A DNA stretch of 64,000 bases from UBA7672 sp963718145 (GCA_963718145.1 CAVQYJ010000017.1:1-64000); one strand, 5' to 3'; positions 53,880 to 63,538 are shown, numbered from the stretch's first letter. Translations and numbers: made by a program. Notes: a model not told the origin generated them from the letters alone.

Positions 53880-54860
53880 ATGGATATTCGAGGCAAGAGG
53901 CTCGTCGTCATCGGTGGAGCTGGCCTGATTGGTTCGCACACCGTCGACGCACTGACGCGCGAAGACGTCAGAGAGATTGTCGTCTTCGACAATTTCACAC
54001 GAGGCAGCAGGATCAATCTCGACTCGGCCCTGCGCGACCCACGCGTGAAGGTGTTTGAGGCCGGCGGAGACATTCTGCATACCGATATCCTCGACGCCGC
54101 CCTCACGGACGCCGACGGAGTATTTCACCTGGCGGCGCTTTGGCTACTCCACTGCCATGAGTTTCCGCAGGCGGCTTTCGAAGTGAATGTCCGGGGTGCG
54201 TTCAACGTTTTGGATGCCTGCGTGCGAAATAAGGTGAAGCGACTGATCTTTTCCTCATCGGCTTCGGTTTATGGCGATGCCGTCGAAGAGCCGATGACGG
54301 AGGAACACCCGTTCAACAACCGCAATTTTTACGGGGCCACCAAGATCGCAGGTGAGGCGATGGTGCGCGCCTACCATCATAGGTATGCACTGGACTATGC
54401 GGGATTGCGCTACATGAACGTTTATGGCCCGCGTCAGGATTACCGCGGGGCCTACATAGCTGTAATGATGAAGATGCTGGACGCCATTGATGCAGGCCGC
54501 AGACCGACCATTTATGGAGACGGCAGTGAAGCCTTTGACTTCGTTGCGGTGGAAGACTGTGCGGCGGCCAATGTCTGCGCAATGCAGGCCACTGTGTCCG
54601 ATGCGTTCTACAATGTCGGCACAGGCAGGCGAACATCCTTGAAGGAACTCGGCGAGTTGCTCCTGAAGCTCACGAAATCGAAGCTTGCGCTCGACTATGC
54701 GCCGTCAAGCAGCGCCACTCTCGTACGCAATCGCGTGGGAAGTCCCGAGCGCGCACGCAAAGAATTAGGGTTTTCCGCGAAGATTGGCCTCCAGGAAGGG
54801 CTTGAAAAGCTGATCGAATGGCGCGCGAAAGACAATGCGGGGCGAAGGTCGGCTGACTAG
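53880..54860 (+). CDS. NAD-dependent epimerase/dehydratase
   Basis: This 326-residue extended SDR has VVIGGAGLIGSHTVDALTREDV (Rossmann), RLIFSSSASVYGDAVEEPMTEEHP, the catalytic YGATKIAGEAMVRAYHHRY, and NVYGPRQDYRGAYIAVM. It fits the UDP-glucose 4-epimerase/GalE-like group. It could supply UDP-Gal, UDP-GalNAc or a uronic-acid isomer. It starts 11 bp after the tandem glycosyltransferase, so the two are likely co-transcribed with the next gene. Confidence 0.88.
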   Translation: MDIRGKRLVVIGGAGLIGSHTVDALTREDVREIVVFDNFTRGSRINLDSALRDPRVKVFEAGGDILHTDILDAALTDADGVFHLAALWLLHCHEFPQAAFEVNVRGAFNVLDACVRNKVKRLIFSSSASVYGDAVEEPMTEEHPFNNRNFYGATKIAGEAMVRAYHHRYALDYAGLRYMNVYGPRQDYRGAYIAVMMKMLDAIDAGRRPTIYGDGSEAFDFVAVEDCAAANVCAMQATVSDAFYNVGTGRRTSLKELGELLLKLTKSKLALDYAPSSSATLVRNRVGSPERARKELGFSAKIGLQEGLEKLIEWRAKDNAGRRSAD

Positions 54861-54903
54861 ACCAAGTAAGTTTGTGCTCGCAGGAATATAGTGAACAGCG
54901 TAA

Positions 54904-57822
54904 ATGAGTAACGAGCCTGACACGATACGCCGAAAGTTGTTCGGCTCCCTCCGCTCCAATCTGGCGGCGATAGATCGCGTTAAGTCCGATACGGACAGCC
55001 TGCGGGCAGAACTGGCGATCCTCACTGCGGAACTGCAGGGCGCAAACAGCTCGCAAGAGGAAGGCCGACGGTCGGCGCTCGATGCCGTCGCCCAAATCAC
55101 CAAGCGCATCGACAATATCGAAAACCTCCGCCTGCGAACATTCTCGCTGCTTCTGTCCGAGCTGGAAGGGCGCGTGGTCGCGGTTGAGTCGGGATCTGAG
55201 GGCGTTCGACAACGTTTGGACCTCGCGCAGGTCCTCGATGCACAAGCCGCAGCTGAGCTGACCCGCCTTGACGAAGGCGGCGCGCAGCTAGCTCGGCAGA
55301 TTGCCGGCGTAAGGGCGGAAGTCGCTGACCACAGCGAATCAAACCGGGCGACTCGTGCTGACGTTCATGCGCAAGACCGGAAGATCGGAGATCTGCAAGA
55401 GCAGGTCATCCATCTGGAAACGCAGACACGGGCCGAGGCCGCCCAGGCTCGCGACGACCACGACTCCCATGGCCGGAACCTTGCCTATCTCCGGAGTCTG
55501 GTCGGGGAGCTTGAAAGCCAGGCTCAGGCCGAAGCTGATGCTCGCACGGCCTTGGCGCGTGAGGTGCGCGTGCTTGATCAGCGGCGTGAGGTAGCCGCGC
55601 TCAAGGCGGGACAGGATGTCCAGGGACAGGGCCTCGACGCACTTCGCGACCTTCTCAGCGCGCTCGAACTGCGGGCGCAAGAGGAGGCCGACGCTCGCAC
55701 AGAACTTGAGCACGACGTTCGCGAAACTGCGGAGCGTACGAGCAATCTGGAGAACGCCATCAGGCGGCTCGATGACGGTGACGCCTTACGTTCCACAGTT
55801 CTATCCGGGCTGGCAGACAACATTTCGTCAGCGCACGTCCGTATCGCGGACAATGCGCAAATGGCGGCTGCTGCGCACGCCAAGATTGATCAGCTTCAAG
55901 CCCACGCACTGCAGACGTCTGAAGAGCTCAGCCGGATCGATACGCAGGGGTCTGTGCAAGGTCAGGAAATGGCTCAGGTGCGGGACAGCATTCTGGCTGT
56001 CAGTTCGAGAACAGCGCGCAGCGAGGAGCTGATTGCCGCCAATGTCGAGCGCCTTGCGGCGCTGGAAGGCGCTGCGACGCAGTCATCACTTGAAGCGACA
56101 CGGCTCGATCGCGCCATCGCTGGCCAGTCGACCCGCGCCACCGAACTCGATTGGACGATCAAGACAAACGAAGCTAGGGTCTCGACGCTTGAACAGAAAG
56201 TCGACGGCATCGTGTCGGTCGCGACATCTGCTGCGTCCCGCGCCGAAAGTCTTCTTGAGGCCTCCATCCAGCGTATGTCGGCGCTCGAAAGCGCTACGGT
56301 CCAGGCCGCGCTTGAAGCGACACGGCTCGATCGCGCCATCTCCAGCCATTCTACGCGCACGGTGGAACTAGACTGGGCGCTCAAGGCGAGTAGCGCGAAG
56401 ATCGCGACACTCGAAGAAAAGATCGAAAGCCTTGTGGTGCGGCTGCAGACAAGTGAACAACGGCACGTCGAGACAGGGCAGGAACTCAACCGTATCGAGT
56501 CGGCCGCCCAGAAAGCGGTACTCGCGCCCGCGATCGCGAAATCCGCAGGCCGGTTCGACGGCGTCGAGGACCTGCTGCCGCCGCCATCGCCGGATGTATC
56601 TCGCGACGGGGAGGGAAGGCCACGCTCGGCGATCTTCCTGCACAACAGCTACTATCACTTCTACTATCTCGCGCAGGCCTTGCGCGAGCGAGGATGGGAT
56701 GCTTGGTCAGTTTCTGTCGAGCAGCCCGACGGCCCTCATTCGCTGTTCTACCATGGACAAGACCTGTCTCTGTGGGATGCGGACCACACCGAATTCGCCA
56801 GCCGTATCGGGCGGTTCAATGACATGGTCGAGCGACGGTTCAAATGGCTGCAGTTCTGCGGCGACGGAATGATGACCGTCTCGCCGTGGAAGGCCGACGG
56901 GAACATGCTGCGCGACCGGGAGCCGACGGAGTTCATCAAATTCAGGCAGGCCGGCGTGAAGATTGGTTACACGATCTCGGGCTGTGGCGACGGCTACGCA
57001 CAGTCTACCTGGAACCGCTGGACCGGCGACCGCTGCAAGATGTGTCGCTTCAAGGGTGTCGAGGAGGTCTGCTCGGATCTCCGCAATCTCGCCTGGGCGC
57101 ACAAGCGCAACATGTTCTGCGACCTCATTGCCGCCGAACAGATGCCGCGCCTCGACTACAACAATGGTCCCAAAGTGTATTCGGAGCCGCTGACCATGGC
57201 GCTCGACGAGAAGCACTGGCGGCCAGGCATCAAGCCGCCGAAGAAGTATGCGGCACTGCGGGCGGAGGGCGAGATTCTTGTCTTCCACGCCGTCGGAGCA
57301 CCGAATGACGTCGAGGTTTTCGGCCAGCGCACGCTCTACAAGGGCACACCGGCAATCGTCGAGGCGGTCGAGGCTCTGCGTGCCGAGGGCATTCCGATCA
57401 GGCTTCTATTCAGCGAGGCGGTCCCGTCAGTCGACATGCGTTTCCTGCAGGTTCAGGCTGATATCATCGTGGACCAGCTCAACTTCACGCGCTATGGCGC
57501 TTTTGCACGAGAGGCCTTGATGCTGGGCAAGCCTGTTGTCGCGCGGCTGGAAAGCAGCGAAGAGAATGGTCCCCCGCTCAAGAGCCTGGAGGAATGCCCG
57601 ATCGTCCATGCGGATCTCAGCACGATCAAGGATGTCTTGCGCGCGCTCGCCCTCGATCCGGATCGCCGGCGCAAGTTGGGAGAAGCGTCGCGGAAGTACG
57701 CCATGAAATGGCACTCCGCCGGAGCGCTGGCCGAGCGGTTCGAGCGTGTCTATGACCATGTTATGGCGGGCGGAGATCCCGCTTCGGCAGCTTTCCAGGG
57801 CGCCGAGGCCGCTCATCACTAA
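54904..57822 (+). CDS. Long coiled-coil protein with C-terminal glycosyltransferase-like domain, 972 aa
   Basis: Residues ~10-545 are almost entirely heptad-rich helix (LRAELAILTAELQGANS, KIGDLQEQVIHLETQ, TALAREVRVLDQRRE, ISTLEQKVDGIVS-type repeats), with internal duplications. The C-terminal ~400 residues start near 574 (RSAIFLHNSYYHFYYLAQALRERGWDAWSVSVE) and look like a GT-B fold, ending GALAERFERVYDHVMAG. They contain a cysteine cluster C694, C711, C714, C723 and C739 (RCKMC ... VCSD ... MFCD), possibly a metal site. No signal peptide or membrane segment is present. The coiled coil may bundle the enzyme or act as a ruler, as for chain-length regulators in polysaccharide synthesis. It is downstream of the epimerase and upstream of an aminotransferase. 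Confidence 0.75.
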   Translation: MSNEPDTIRRKLFGSLRSNLAAIDRVKSDTDSLRAELAILTAELQGANSSQEEGRRSALDAVAQITKRIDNIENLRLRTFSLLLSELEGRVVAVESGSEGVRQRLDLAQVLDAQAAAELTRLDEGGAQLARQIAGVRAEVADHSESNRATRADVHAQDRKIGDLQEQVIHLETQTRAEAAQARDDHDSHGRNLAYLRSLVGELESQAQAEADARTALAREVRVLDQRREVAALKAGQDVQGQGLDALRDLLSALELRAQEEADARTELEHDVRETAERTSNLENAIRRLDDGDALRSTVLSGLADNISSAHVRIADNAQMAAAAHAKIDQLQAHALQTSEELSRIDTQGSVQGQEMAQVRDSILAVSSRTARSEELIAANVERLAALEGAATQSSLEATRLDRAIAGQSTRATELDWTIKTNEARVSTLEQKVDGIVSVATSAASRAESLLEASIQRMSALESATVQAALEATRLDRAISSHSTRTVELDWALKASSAKIATLEEKIESLVVRLQTSEQRHVETGQELNRIESAAQKAVLAPAIAKSAGRFDGVEDLLPPPSPDVSRDGEGRPRSAIFLHNSYYHFYYLAQALRERGWDAWSVSVEQPDGPHSLFYHGQDLSLWDADHTEFASRIGRFNDMVERRFKWLQFCGDGMMTVSPWKADGNMLRDREPTEFIKFRQAGVKIGYTISGCGDGYAQSTWNRWTGDRCKMCRFKGVEEVCSDLRNLAWAHKRNMFCDLIAAEQMPRLDYNNGPKVYSEPLTMALDEKHWRPGIKPPKKYAALRAEGEILVFHAVGAPNDVEVFGQRTLYKGTPAIVEAVEALRAEGIPIRLLFSEAVPSVDMRFLQVQADIIVDQLNFTRYGAFAREALMLGKPVVARLESSEENGPPLKSLEECPIVHADLSTIKDVLRALALDPDRRRKLGEASRKYAMKWHSAGALAERFERVYDHVMAGGDPASAAFQGAEAAHH
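56089..56340 (+). repeat. 222-bp internal direct duplication in the coiled-coil gene
   Basis: A 30-bp block at 56089-56118 recurs exactly at 56311-56340. The flanking DNA remains similar over a 222-bp period. In the protein it appears as two 74-residue units, each containing LEATRLDRAI followed by ELDW-x-x-K and TLEEK/TLEQK. Tandem duplication seems to have lengthened the coiled coil. An earlier 51-residue spacing repeat (LRSLVGELESQAQAEADART and LRDLLSALELRAQEEADART) suggests repeated events. Confidence 0.75.
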
Positions 57823-57927
57823 ACTAGATTGGATGGGCGCCGCTGGAGGTGTTAAGCAGCGCCATGCCTTCCGGCTCCGGCATTGTTCCGGTACGGCCGG
57901 ATACTCCAGCGCGGCCGCGGATTCGGA

Positions 57928-59079
57928 ATGACAGCATTCTTTGCGTACCTGCCGATCGCGCGCCCCAGCACAGGCGAGGAAGAGCTTGCGGCTGTCGCCG
58001 AAGTCTTGCGCTCGGGCTGGCTGACACAGGGTCCTTGGGTCAAGCGGTTCGAGACGGAGTTCGCGGCGCGGCATCAGTCGCCGCATGCGCTGGCGACGAC
58101 GTCGTGCACCACCGCCTTGCATCTTGCCCTTGTCGCCCTTGGCGTGGGCCCCGGTGATGAAGTCATCGTGCCGGCCTTCACATGGATCGCGACCGCGAAC
58201 GTCGTCGTACATTGCGGGGCGACGCCCGTCTTCGCGGATGTGCTCACCGACACCTACAACATCGATGTCGCTGACGTCGCTCGCAAGCTGACGCCTCGGA
58301 CGAAAGCGATCATTCCCGTGCACCTCTTCGGCCTGTGCGCCGACATGGATGCGCTGGCCGGAGTGCTGCCGGGCAGCGTCAAGATCGTCGAGGATGCCGC
58401 CTGCGCTGCGGGCGCCGGCTACAGGGGACGACCCGCTGGAAGCCTGGGCGACCTTGCCTGCTTCTCCTTCCATCCGCGCAAATCGGTGACCTGCGGGGAG
58501 GGCGGCATGCTGATGGTGCGCGACCCGGCGATTGCAAGGCGCGCCGAGATCCTGCGCAATCATGGCGCCCGGATTTCGGAGGAAGCGCGCCACCGCGCGC
58601 CCAAGCCCTATGAGCTGCCGGATTTCGACGAAGCGGGATACAATTACCGGATGACCGACCTTCAGGCCGCCGTGGGCTGCACGCAATTGCAAAAGCTCGA
58701 CATCTTCATTGAAGAGCGCGCCCGCCTTGCCGACGCCTATGACCAGGCGCTGGGCCGCGTCCAGTGGCTGTCGCTGCCCTCACGACCCAAGACCTCGCGC
58801 CATGCGCTGCAATCCTACGTGCTGCGAGTGGGCGCCGGGTCGCCGATCTCGCGCGACGAGATGCTGGCGCGGCTGCACGAGGCGGGCGTCGGCGCGCGGC
58901 CAGGTACACACAGCGTCGTCGGGCTCAGCATCTACCGCAAGCGGTTCGGAACGACGCCTGCGGATTTCCCGGGCGCGACAGCGCTGCAGCAGGACACGCT
59001 TGCCATACCGCTGCACAACCACATGACGACCGACGATGTTGGCCGCGTGGCGGACCTCATCAAGGGGTTCGGCGCATGA
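57928..59079 (+). CDS. DegT/DnrJ/EryC1/StrS sugar aminotransferase
   Basis: This 383-residue PLP enzyme has MTAFFAYLPIARPSTGEEELAAVAEVLRSGWLTQGPWVKRFE, FTWIATANVVVHCGATPVFADVLTDTYNID, the catalytic lysine in CFSFHPRKSVTCGEGGML, and YNYRMTDLQAAVGCTQLQKLD. It resembles 4-amino-4-deoxy sugar aminotransferases (such as ArnB, PseC and LegC relatives). The ATG at 57928 is chosen because it gives the family start. It transaminates a 4-keto nucleotide sugar, possibly from the RfbG product or an epimerase product. Confidence 0.9.
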   Translation: MTAFFAYLPIARPSTGEEELAAVAEVLRSGWLTQGPWVKRFETEFAARHQSPHALATTSCTTALHLALVALGVGPGDEVIVPAFTWIATANVVVHCGATPVFADVLTDTYNIDVADVARKLTPRTKAIIPVHLFGLCADMDALAGVLPGSVKIVEDAACAAGAGYRGRPAGSLGDLACFSFHPRKSVTCGEGGMLMVRDPAIARRAEILRNHGARISEEARHRAPKPYELPDFDEAGYNYRMTDLQAAVGCTQLQKLDIFIEERARLADAYDQALGRVQWLSLPSRPKTSRHALQSYVLRVGAGSPISRDEMLARLHEAGVGARPGTHSVVGLSIYRKRFGTTPADFPGATALQQDTLAIPLHNHMTTDDVGRVADLIKGFGA

Positions 59080-59099
59080 CGATACCGGTCGGCTGAGCC

Positions 59100-60990
59100 A
59101 TGTGCGGATTGGCAGGTCTCCTGCGCACGGACGGCGGCCGCGCCGACCTCGATGTCGTTGTGCGGATGGGCGAGGCTCTGCGCCATCGCGGGCCGGACGG
59201 CGAAGGATCGTTCGCCGACGGGCCGCTGGCGCTCGCGCATCGACGGCTGTCGATCATCGACCTTTCGGCTGCAGGAAGCCAGCCGATGCGCACGCCGGAT
59301 GGCCGTTACACGATCGTCTACAATGGCGAGATCTACAACTATCGCGAGTTACGCGCGGAGCTTGAGCGGGAGGGGTGGAGGTTCCGATCGCGTAGCGACA
59401 CCGAGGTCCTGCTTGCCGGCATCGCGCTCTGGGGCATCGACCGCCTCGCGCTGCGCATGGACGGCATGGCGGCGTTCGCGCTGTGGGACAATGTCGAGCG
59501 CCGGCTAACGCTGGTTCGCGACCGTTTTGGCGTGAAACCGCTCTATCTCTGGCGCGCGCCGTGGGGCATCGCGTTCGCGTCGGAGATCAAGGCCTTCCTG
59601 CAACACCCCGACTTCAAGGCCGCGGTCAACCGCTCGGCGCTGGCGGAATACTTCACCTTCCAGAACCTGTTCCGCGTCACACACGCTCTTCTCCGGCGTC
59701 GAGCAGGCGCCGCGCGGCGCGATCATGGAATTCGACCGCGAGGGCGAGCGGGTGCGAACCTACTGGGACTACGATTTTTCACAGCGAGACGAGATTGAAC
59801 CTGCCGTCGCGATCCAGCGCACGCGCGAGCTGATCTTCGCAGCGGTCGAGCGCCAGCTTGTGTCGGACGTGCCTGTTGGTTCTTACCTTTCAGGCGGCAT
59901 CGACTCGGCATCGATCGTGGCCGCAGCCTCGCAGCATGTCCCGCGTCTGCAGACCTTCACCGGCGGCTTCGAGATGTCGGCCGTGGAAGGCTACGAGGCT
60001 GGATTCGACGAACGGCGCGCCGCGGAGATCATGGCCTACACCTATGGCTGCGAGCACTACGAGCAGGTGCTCAACGCCGGAGACATCCGCTGGGCGTTGC
60101 CGCGAGTGATCTGGCACCTTGAGGACCTGCGCCTCGGCATGAGCTATCCCAACTTCTATGTCGCCCGGCTCGCCTCGAAGTTCGTGAAGGTCTGCTTCTC
60201 CGGAGCAGGGGGCGACGAACTCTTTGCGGGCTATCCTTGGCGCTACTATCGCGTGTTCAAGAGCCTCGATCCCGACGCCTATTTCCTTGCCTCCTACGAC
60301 TACTGGCAACGCCTCACCAAGGAGGGCGACCGTCGCCTGCTTCTGAAGGGAGCCGGAGGGGAGGCCGATGATGCGGAGATGTTCGGCGTCTTCAAGTCGG
60401 CCTTCGGCGATCCGTCCCGATTGCGCTTCAATTCGCCCGAGGACCAGGTTGCTTCTTCGCTTGCCTTCGAGTGCCGCAACTTTCTCTCAGGCCTGCTGAT
60501 CGTCGGCGATCGGCTCTCCATGGCGCATGGTATGGAGGAGCGCGTGCCCTTCCTAGACAATGCGCTGGTTGAATTCGTCCAGAGGTTGCCCATCAGCCTC
60601 AAGCTCTCGGACCTCGAACAGGTGCGCCAGCTCGATGAAGATGCAGTGCGCAAGAAGCTTCATGCCGAGGATCAATTCAGCGGCGGCAAATATGTGCTGC
60701 GCGAGGCCGTCGGCGATCTTGTCCCCGAGGAGACGCGGCGCCGGCCCAAGCAGGGGTTCTCGGCGCCTGACTCATCCTGGTATCGCGGCGAGAACGCTGC
60801 CTATGTCCGTTCGCTGCTCCTGGAGCAGGACATGGCGTCTGCGGACTATCTCGACCCCGATTTCGTTCGCAAGACGATTGACGACCATGTCGAGCGCCGG
60901 TCCAACAACCGTCTGCTGATCTGGTCTTTCCTGTGCTTCGAACAATGGTGCCGGACTTTTCTCAATGGCGAACGGCCAGCCGGCGCTTAG
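59100..60990 (+). pseudogene. Asparagine synthase (glutamine-hydrolysing)-like protein, apparent +1 frameshift
   Basis: The first frame has the intact glutaminase start MCGLAGLLRTDGG (Cys2 present), HRGPDGEGSFADGPLALAHRRLSI and YNGEIYNYRELR, ending in FQNLFRVT. At about 59683 the frame changes. The second frame continues LFSGVEQAPRGAIMEF, then the PPi loop SYLSGGIDSASIV and FSGAGGDELFAGYPWRYY. Removing one A near 59682-59684 gives FRVHTLFSGVEQ and a full ~629-residue AsnB-type protein. In glycan loci such enzymes amidate uronic acids. Both halves are otherwise intact, so the break may be an error. Confidence 0.8.
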
Positions 60991-61854
60991 CTAGACCGTC
61001 ACCGTGTTCAGGGCTTCTTCGAGCTGGGCGAAGGAGGGCTGGGCGTCGCTGGGGATCTGGCCGCGGCCGATCTCGACGGAGACCTGGGCGGCGTTGCCGT
61101 GCAGGTGAGCGACGAGCACGTCCTTGATGATCTTGTAGAACTGGCCTTCCTCGTCGATGACCTGCTGCATCCGCGCGGCGAACGGGCCGACGAAACCGTA
61201 GGCGAGGAACACGCCGAGGAACGTGCCGACCAGCGCCGAGCCGATCAGCTTGCCGAGATATTCCGGCGGCTGCGAGATCGCGCCCATGGTCTTGATGATG
61301 CCGAGCACGGCGGCGACGATGCCCAGCGCGGGCAGGGCGTCGGCCATGTTCTGCACGGCGTGGCTGGCCTTGTGGGCCTCGTGATGGTGCTTCTCGATCT
61401 GTTTTTCGATGACTTCCTCGACCTGGTGCGGGTCTTCGAGGTTCATCGTCATCATCCGCAGCGTGTCGCAGATGAGGTCGGTGGCGAAATGGTCCTTGAG
61501 GATCTTCGGGTAGTTCTGGAAGATCGTGGAGTCCTTGGGGTTTTCGATGTGCTGTTCGATCGCCACCACGCCTTTTGTCTTCATTGTCTTGGTTAGTATG
61601 AACAATAGCGACAACAGGTCGGTGTAGTCCTTGGCCTTCCACTTCGAACCGCCCATGACCTTGCCCATGCCGGCGCCCGCGGCCATGACGGTCTTGAACG
61701 AATTTCCGATGAGGAAGGCGCCGACAGCGGCGCCGCCGATCATCATGAATTCCATCGGCGCGGCTTTGATGATGACGTCGAAGTGGCCGCCGGCGAGCAT
61801 GAAGCCGCCGAAGACCATGGCGAAAACAACCACCACTCCGATGATCTGGAACAT
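60991..61854 (-). CDS. motA: Flagellar motor stator protein MotA
   Basis: This 287-residue inner-membrane protein has four helices, starting MFQIIGVVVVFAMVFGGFMLAGG and FMMIGGAAVGAFLIGNS, the cytoplasmic charged loop KDYTDLLSLLFILTKTMKTKGVVAIEQHIENPKDS, and the Pro-rich pore helix NMADALPALGIVAAVLGIIKTMG. The length and motifs fit alphaproteobacterial MotA. It conducts protons with MotB to drive flagellar rotation. The ATG at 61854 gives the correct length; the longer frame is not family sequence. No motB is adjacent in the window. Confidence 0.93.
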   Translation of the reverse strand: MFQIIGVVVVFAMVFGGFMLAGGHFDVIIKAAPMEFMMIGGAAVGAFLIGNSFKTVMAAGAGMGKVMGGSKWKAKDYTDLLSLLFILTKTMKTKGVVAIEQHIENPKDSTIFQNYPKILKDHFATDLICDTLRMMTMNLEDPHQVEEVIEKQIEKHHHEAHKASHAVQNMADALPALGIVAAVLGIIKTMGAISQPPEYLGKLIGSALVGTFLGVFLAYGFVGPFAARMQQVIDEEGQFYKIIKDVLVAHLHGNAAQVSVEIGRGQIPSDAQPSFAQLEEALNTVTV

Positions 61855-62166
61855 GACGCAGGCCCACCGATAGACGTGTTTTTGGTTGTGCCGTTTATGC
61901 ACGATCAAGCTTAATGGGCTGTTTCGGATTGCGAAGAAAAAGCATGAAGGAGATGGAAACGCGCGGGGCGATGAAGCGGGCATGACGACGCGACTTCGCT
62001 CAATCTGCCCGGCGAGACGCGGACGTTTCTGATGTCTGAATCGCACCGGAGGCAGGGCGGGGCAGGGGCGTGGGGGCGAGACGGGAGTGGGTTCGGCGCA
62101 TCTCGCAGCGCCACTCGGCCAACAATCGGTCGCCAGCCTGCCGCAATCGGGCGGCTGACTGGAGGC
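61855..62166. other. Intergenic region between motA and the DUF1287 gene
   Basis: These 312 bp separate two divergent genes and must hold both promoters. I found no convincing sigma-54 or sigma-28 flagellar element, no ORF with a ribosome site, and no repeat. Confidence 0.4.
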
Positions 62167-62781
62167 ATGAACAGTCGGGACAGGCGGACGATTCTGATCG
62201 GCATCGCGGCCGTGGGCGTGGCGCCTTGCGCGCTGGCGCAGGCTCCCGATGCGGACCTGCCATTTGCGATGAAGGTGGCGGCAGGCGCAGAGCTAAGGGC
62301 TGCCAAGAAGGAAACCTATGACAGCGCCTATCGCAAGCTCGGCTATCCAATGGGCGATGTGCCGGACGATCGCGGCGTCTGCACCGACACGGTGATCCGC
62401 GCCTTCCGCCATGCTGGCGTCGATCTGCAGGTGGAGGTGCACGAGGACATGGACGGGAATTTCCGCGCCTATCCGCAGAGCTGGGGCCTGCCCGGACCGG
62501 ATGCGAACATCGATCACCGGCGCGTGCCGAACCTGGAGACGTTCTTTAAGCGCAAGGGCGGCTCGCGCACGCTGAGCCGACAGGCGTCGGACTATCGTCC
62601 CGGCGACATTGTCAGCTGGCGGCTCACGGGCGGCGGCCTGCCGCATATCGGCGTGGTGACGCGCAAGAAGCTGGGCGGTCAGCCGCTGGTCGCGCACAAT
62701 ATCGGCGCCGGCACGCAGGAAGAGCCCTGCCTGTTCAACTGGGAGATGAAGGGCTGGTTCCGGTTCGAGAGCTGGAGTTGA
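62167..62781 (+). CDS. DUF1287 domain-containing secreted protein
   Basis: This 204-residue protein has a signal peptide (RRTILIGIAAVGVAPCALAQ, with RR as a possible Tat-like pair) and a DUF1287 domain: YRKLGYPMGDVPDDRGVCTDTVIRAFRHAGVDLQ (catalytic-type Cys), FFKRKG and LTGGGLPHIGVVTRKK (His). This is the NlpC/P60-like Cys-His arrangement. DUF1287 proteins are suspected cell-wall hydrolases. The ATG at 62167 gives the signal peptide. A GGAGG ribosome site precedes it directly. Confidence 0.85.
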   Translation: MNSRDRRTILIGIAAVGVAPCALAQAPDADLPFAMKVAAGAELRAAKKETYDSAYRKLGYPMGDVPDDRGVCTDTVIRAFRHAGVDLQVEVHEDMDGNFRAYPQSWGLPGPDANIDHRRVPNLETFFKRKGGSRTLSRQASDYRPGDIVSWRLTGGGLPHIGVVTRKKLGGQPLVAHNIGAGTQEEPCLFNWEMKGWFRFESWS

Positions 62782-62827
62782 GGACTGTTCTGAGCTAGTC
62801 TCGTCCTCGGCCGATTTGGGGAATGCC

Positions 62828-63538
62828 GTGAAGTGGCTTCTGGCTGTGGCGATCTGTACGGCGGGCCTGGCGTCGCCTGCCATGGCGCAGGCGCCGGTGA
62901 TCGCCCCCGAGGCGGTCGATCCGGCGGCGGTGTATCCCTTCGATCCCGATGGCGCATCCGGCGTGGCGCTGACGCCTGAGCGTGTGCGCGCCTTCCTCGC
63001 CCTCCCCATTCCCGAGCCGACGAAGGAGCAGAGGCAGGCGGTCGTCCAACAGCAGAAGGAGGCGCACGCGGCGCGGACGAAGATGCTGTCGGACCCGGCC
63101 ATCTATGCGCCGCGCTGGACCGAGAACGCCTTCGAGCTGCAGGATGGCTCGACGCGCCCGATGACAATACAGGATCTGGCTGTGATCGAGGCGATGGATG
63201 CCGCCGCGGCCGCGCAGAAGACACTGGATGCGCAGCGATGGTTGTCCGTGGCGTCGCAGATTGAGCGCGAAGCCTACGCCGACGTGCTTGCCAGTCTGCT
63301 TGAAGCCAGCATCCTGCCAAGACAGCACAAGAAGGTCGATGGGAGCTGGCGCCGGCTCGAGGCGCAGATGGTCGGCGGGCAGCCGCGGGTCGTGGAGCAG
63401 CCTGTCTCGGCCGAGACCGAAGTGCTGCTGAAGCGATACGCGCTTGCGGGCGGCAATCTAGGCAAGACCTGGCGCGATGCACACACTCTGCCCAGCACCC
63501 GGCCGAGTTCGCCGCTTCCGGATGGGAAGACTTTCTAG
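62828..63538 (+). CDS. Secreted protein of unknown function
   Basis: This 236-residue protein, read from GTG at 62828, has a signal peptide (KWLLAVAICTAGLASPAMAQ). The mature part is charged and mostly helical (TPERVRAFLALPIPEPTKEQRQAVVQQQKEAHAARTKM ... AEAYADVLASLLEASILPRQ). The family is not recognised. A ribosome site GGGGAA precedes the GTG. It has faint similarity to the protein starting at 63819. Confidence 0.6.
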   Translation: MKWLLAVAICTAGLASPAMAQAPVIAPEAVDPAAVYPFDPDGASGVALTPERVRAFLALPIPEPTKEQRQAVVQQQKEAHAARTKMLSDPAIYAPRWTENAFELQDGSTRPMTIQDLAVIEAMDAAAAAQKTLDAQRWLSVASQIEREAYADVLASLLEASILPRQHKKVDGSWRRLEAQMVGGQPRVVEQPVSAETEVLLKRYALAGGNLGKTWRDAHTLPSTRPSSPLPDGKTF

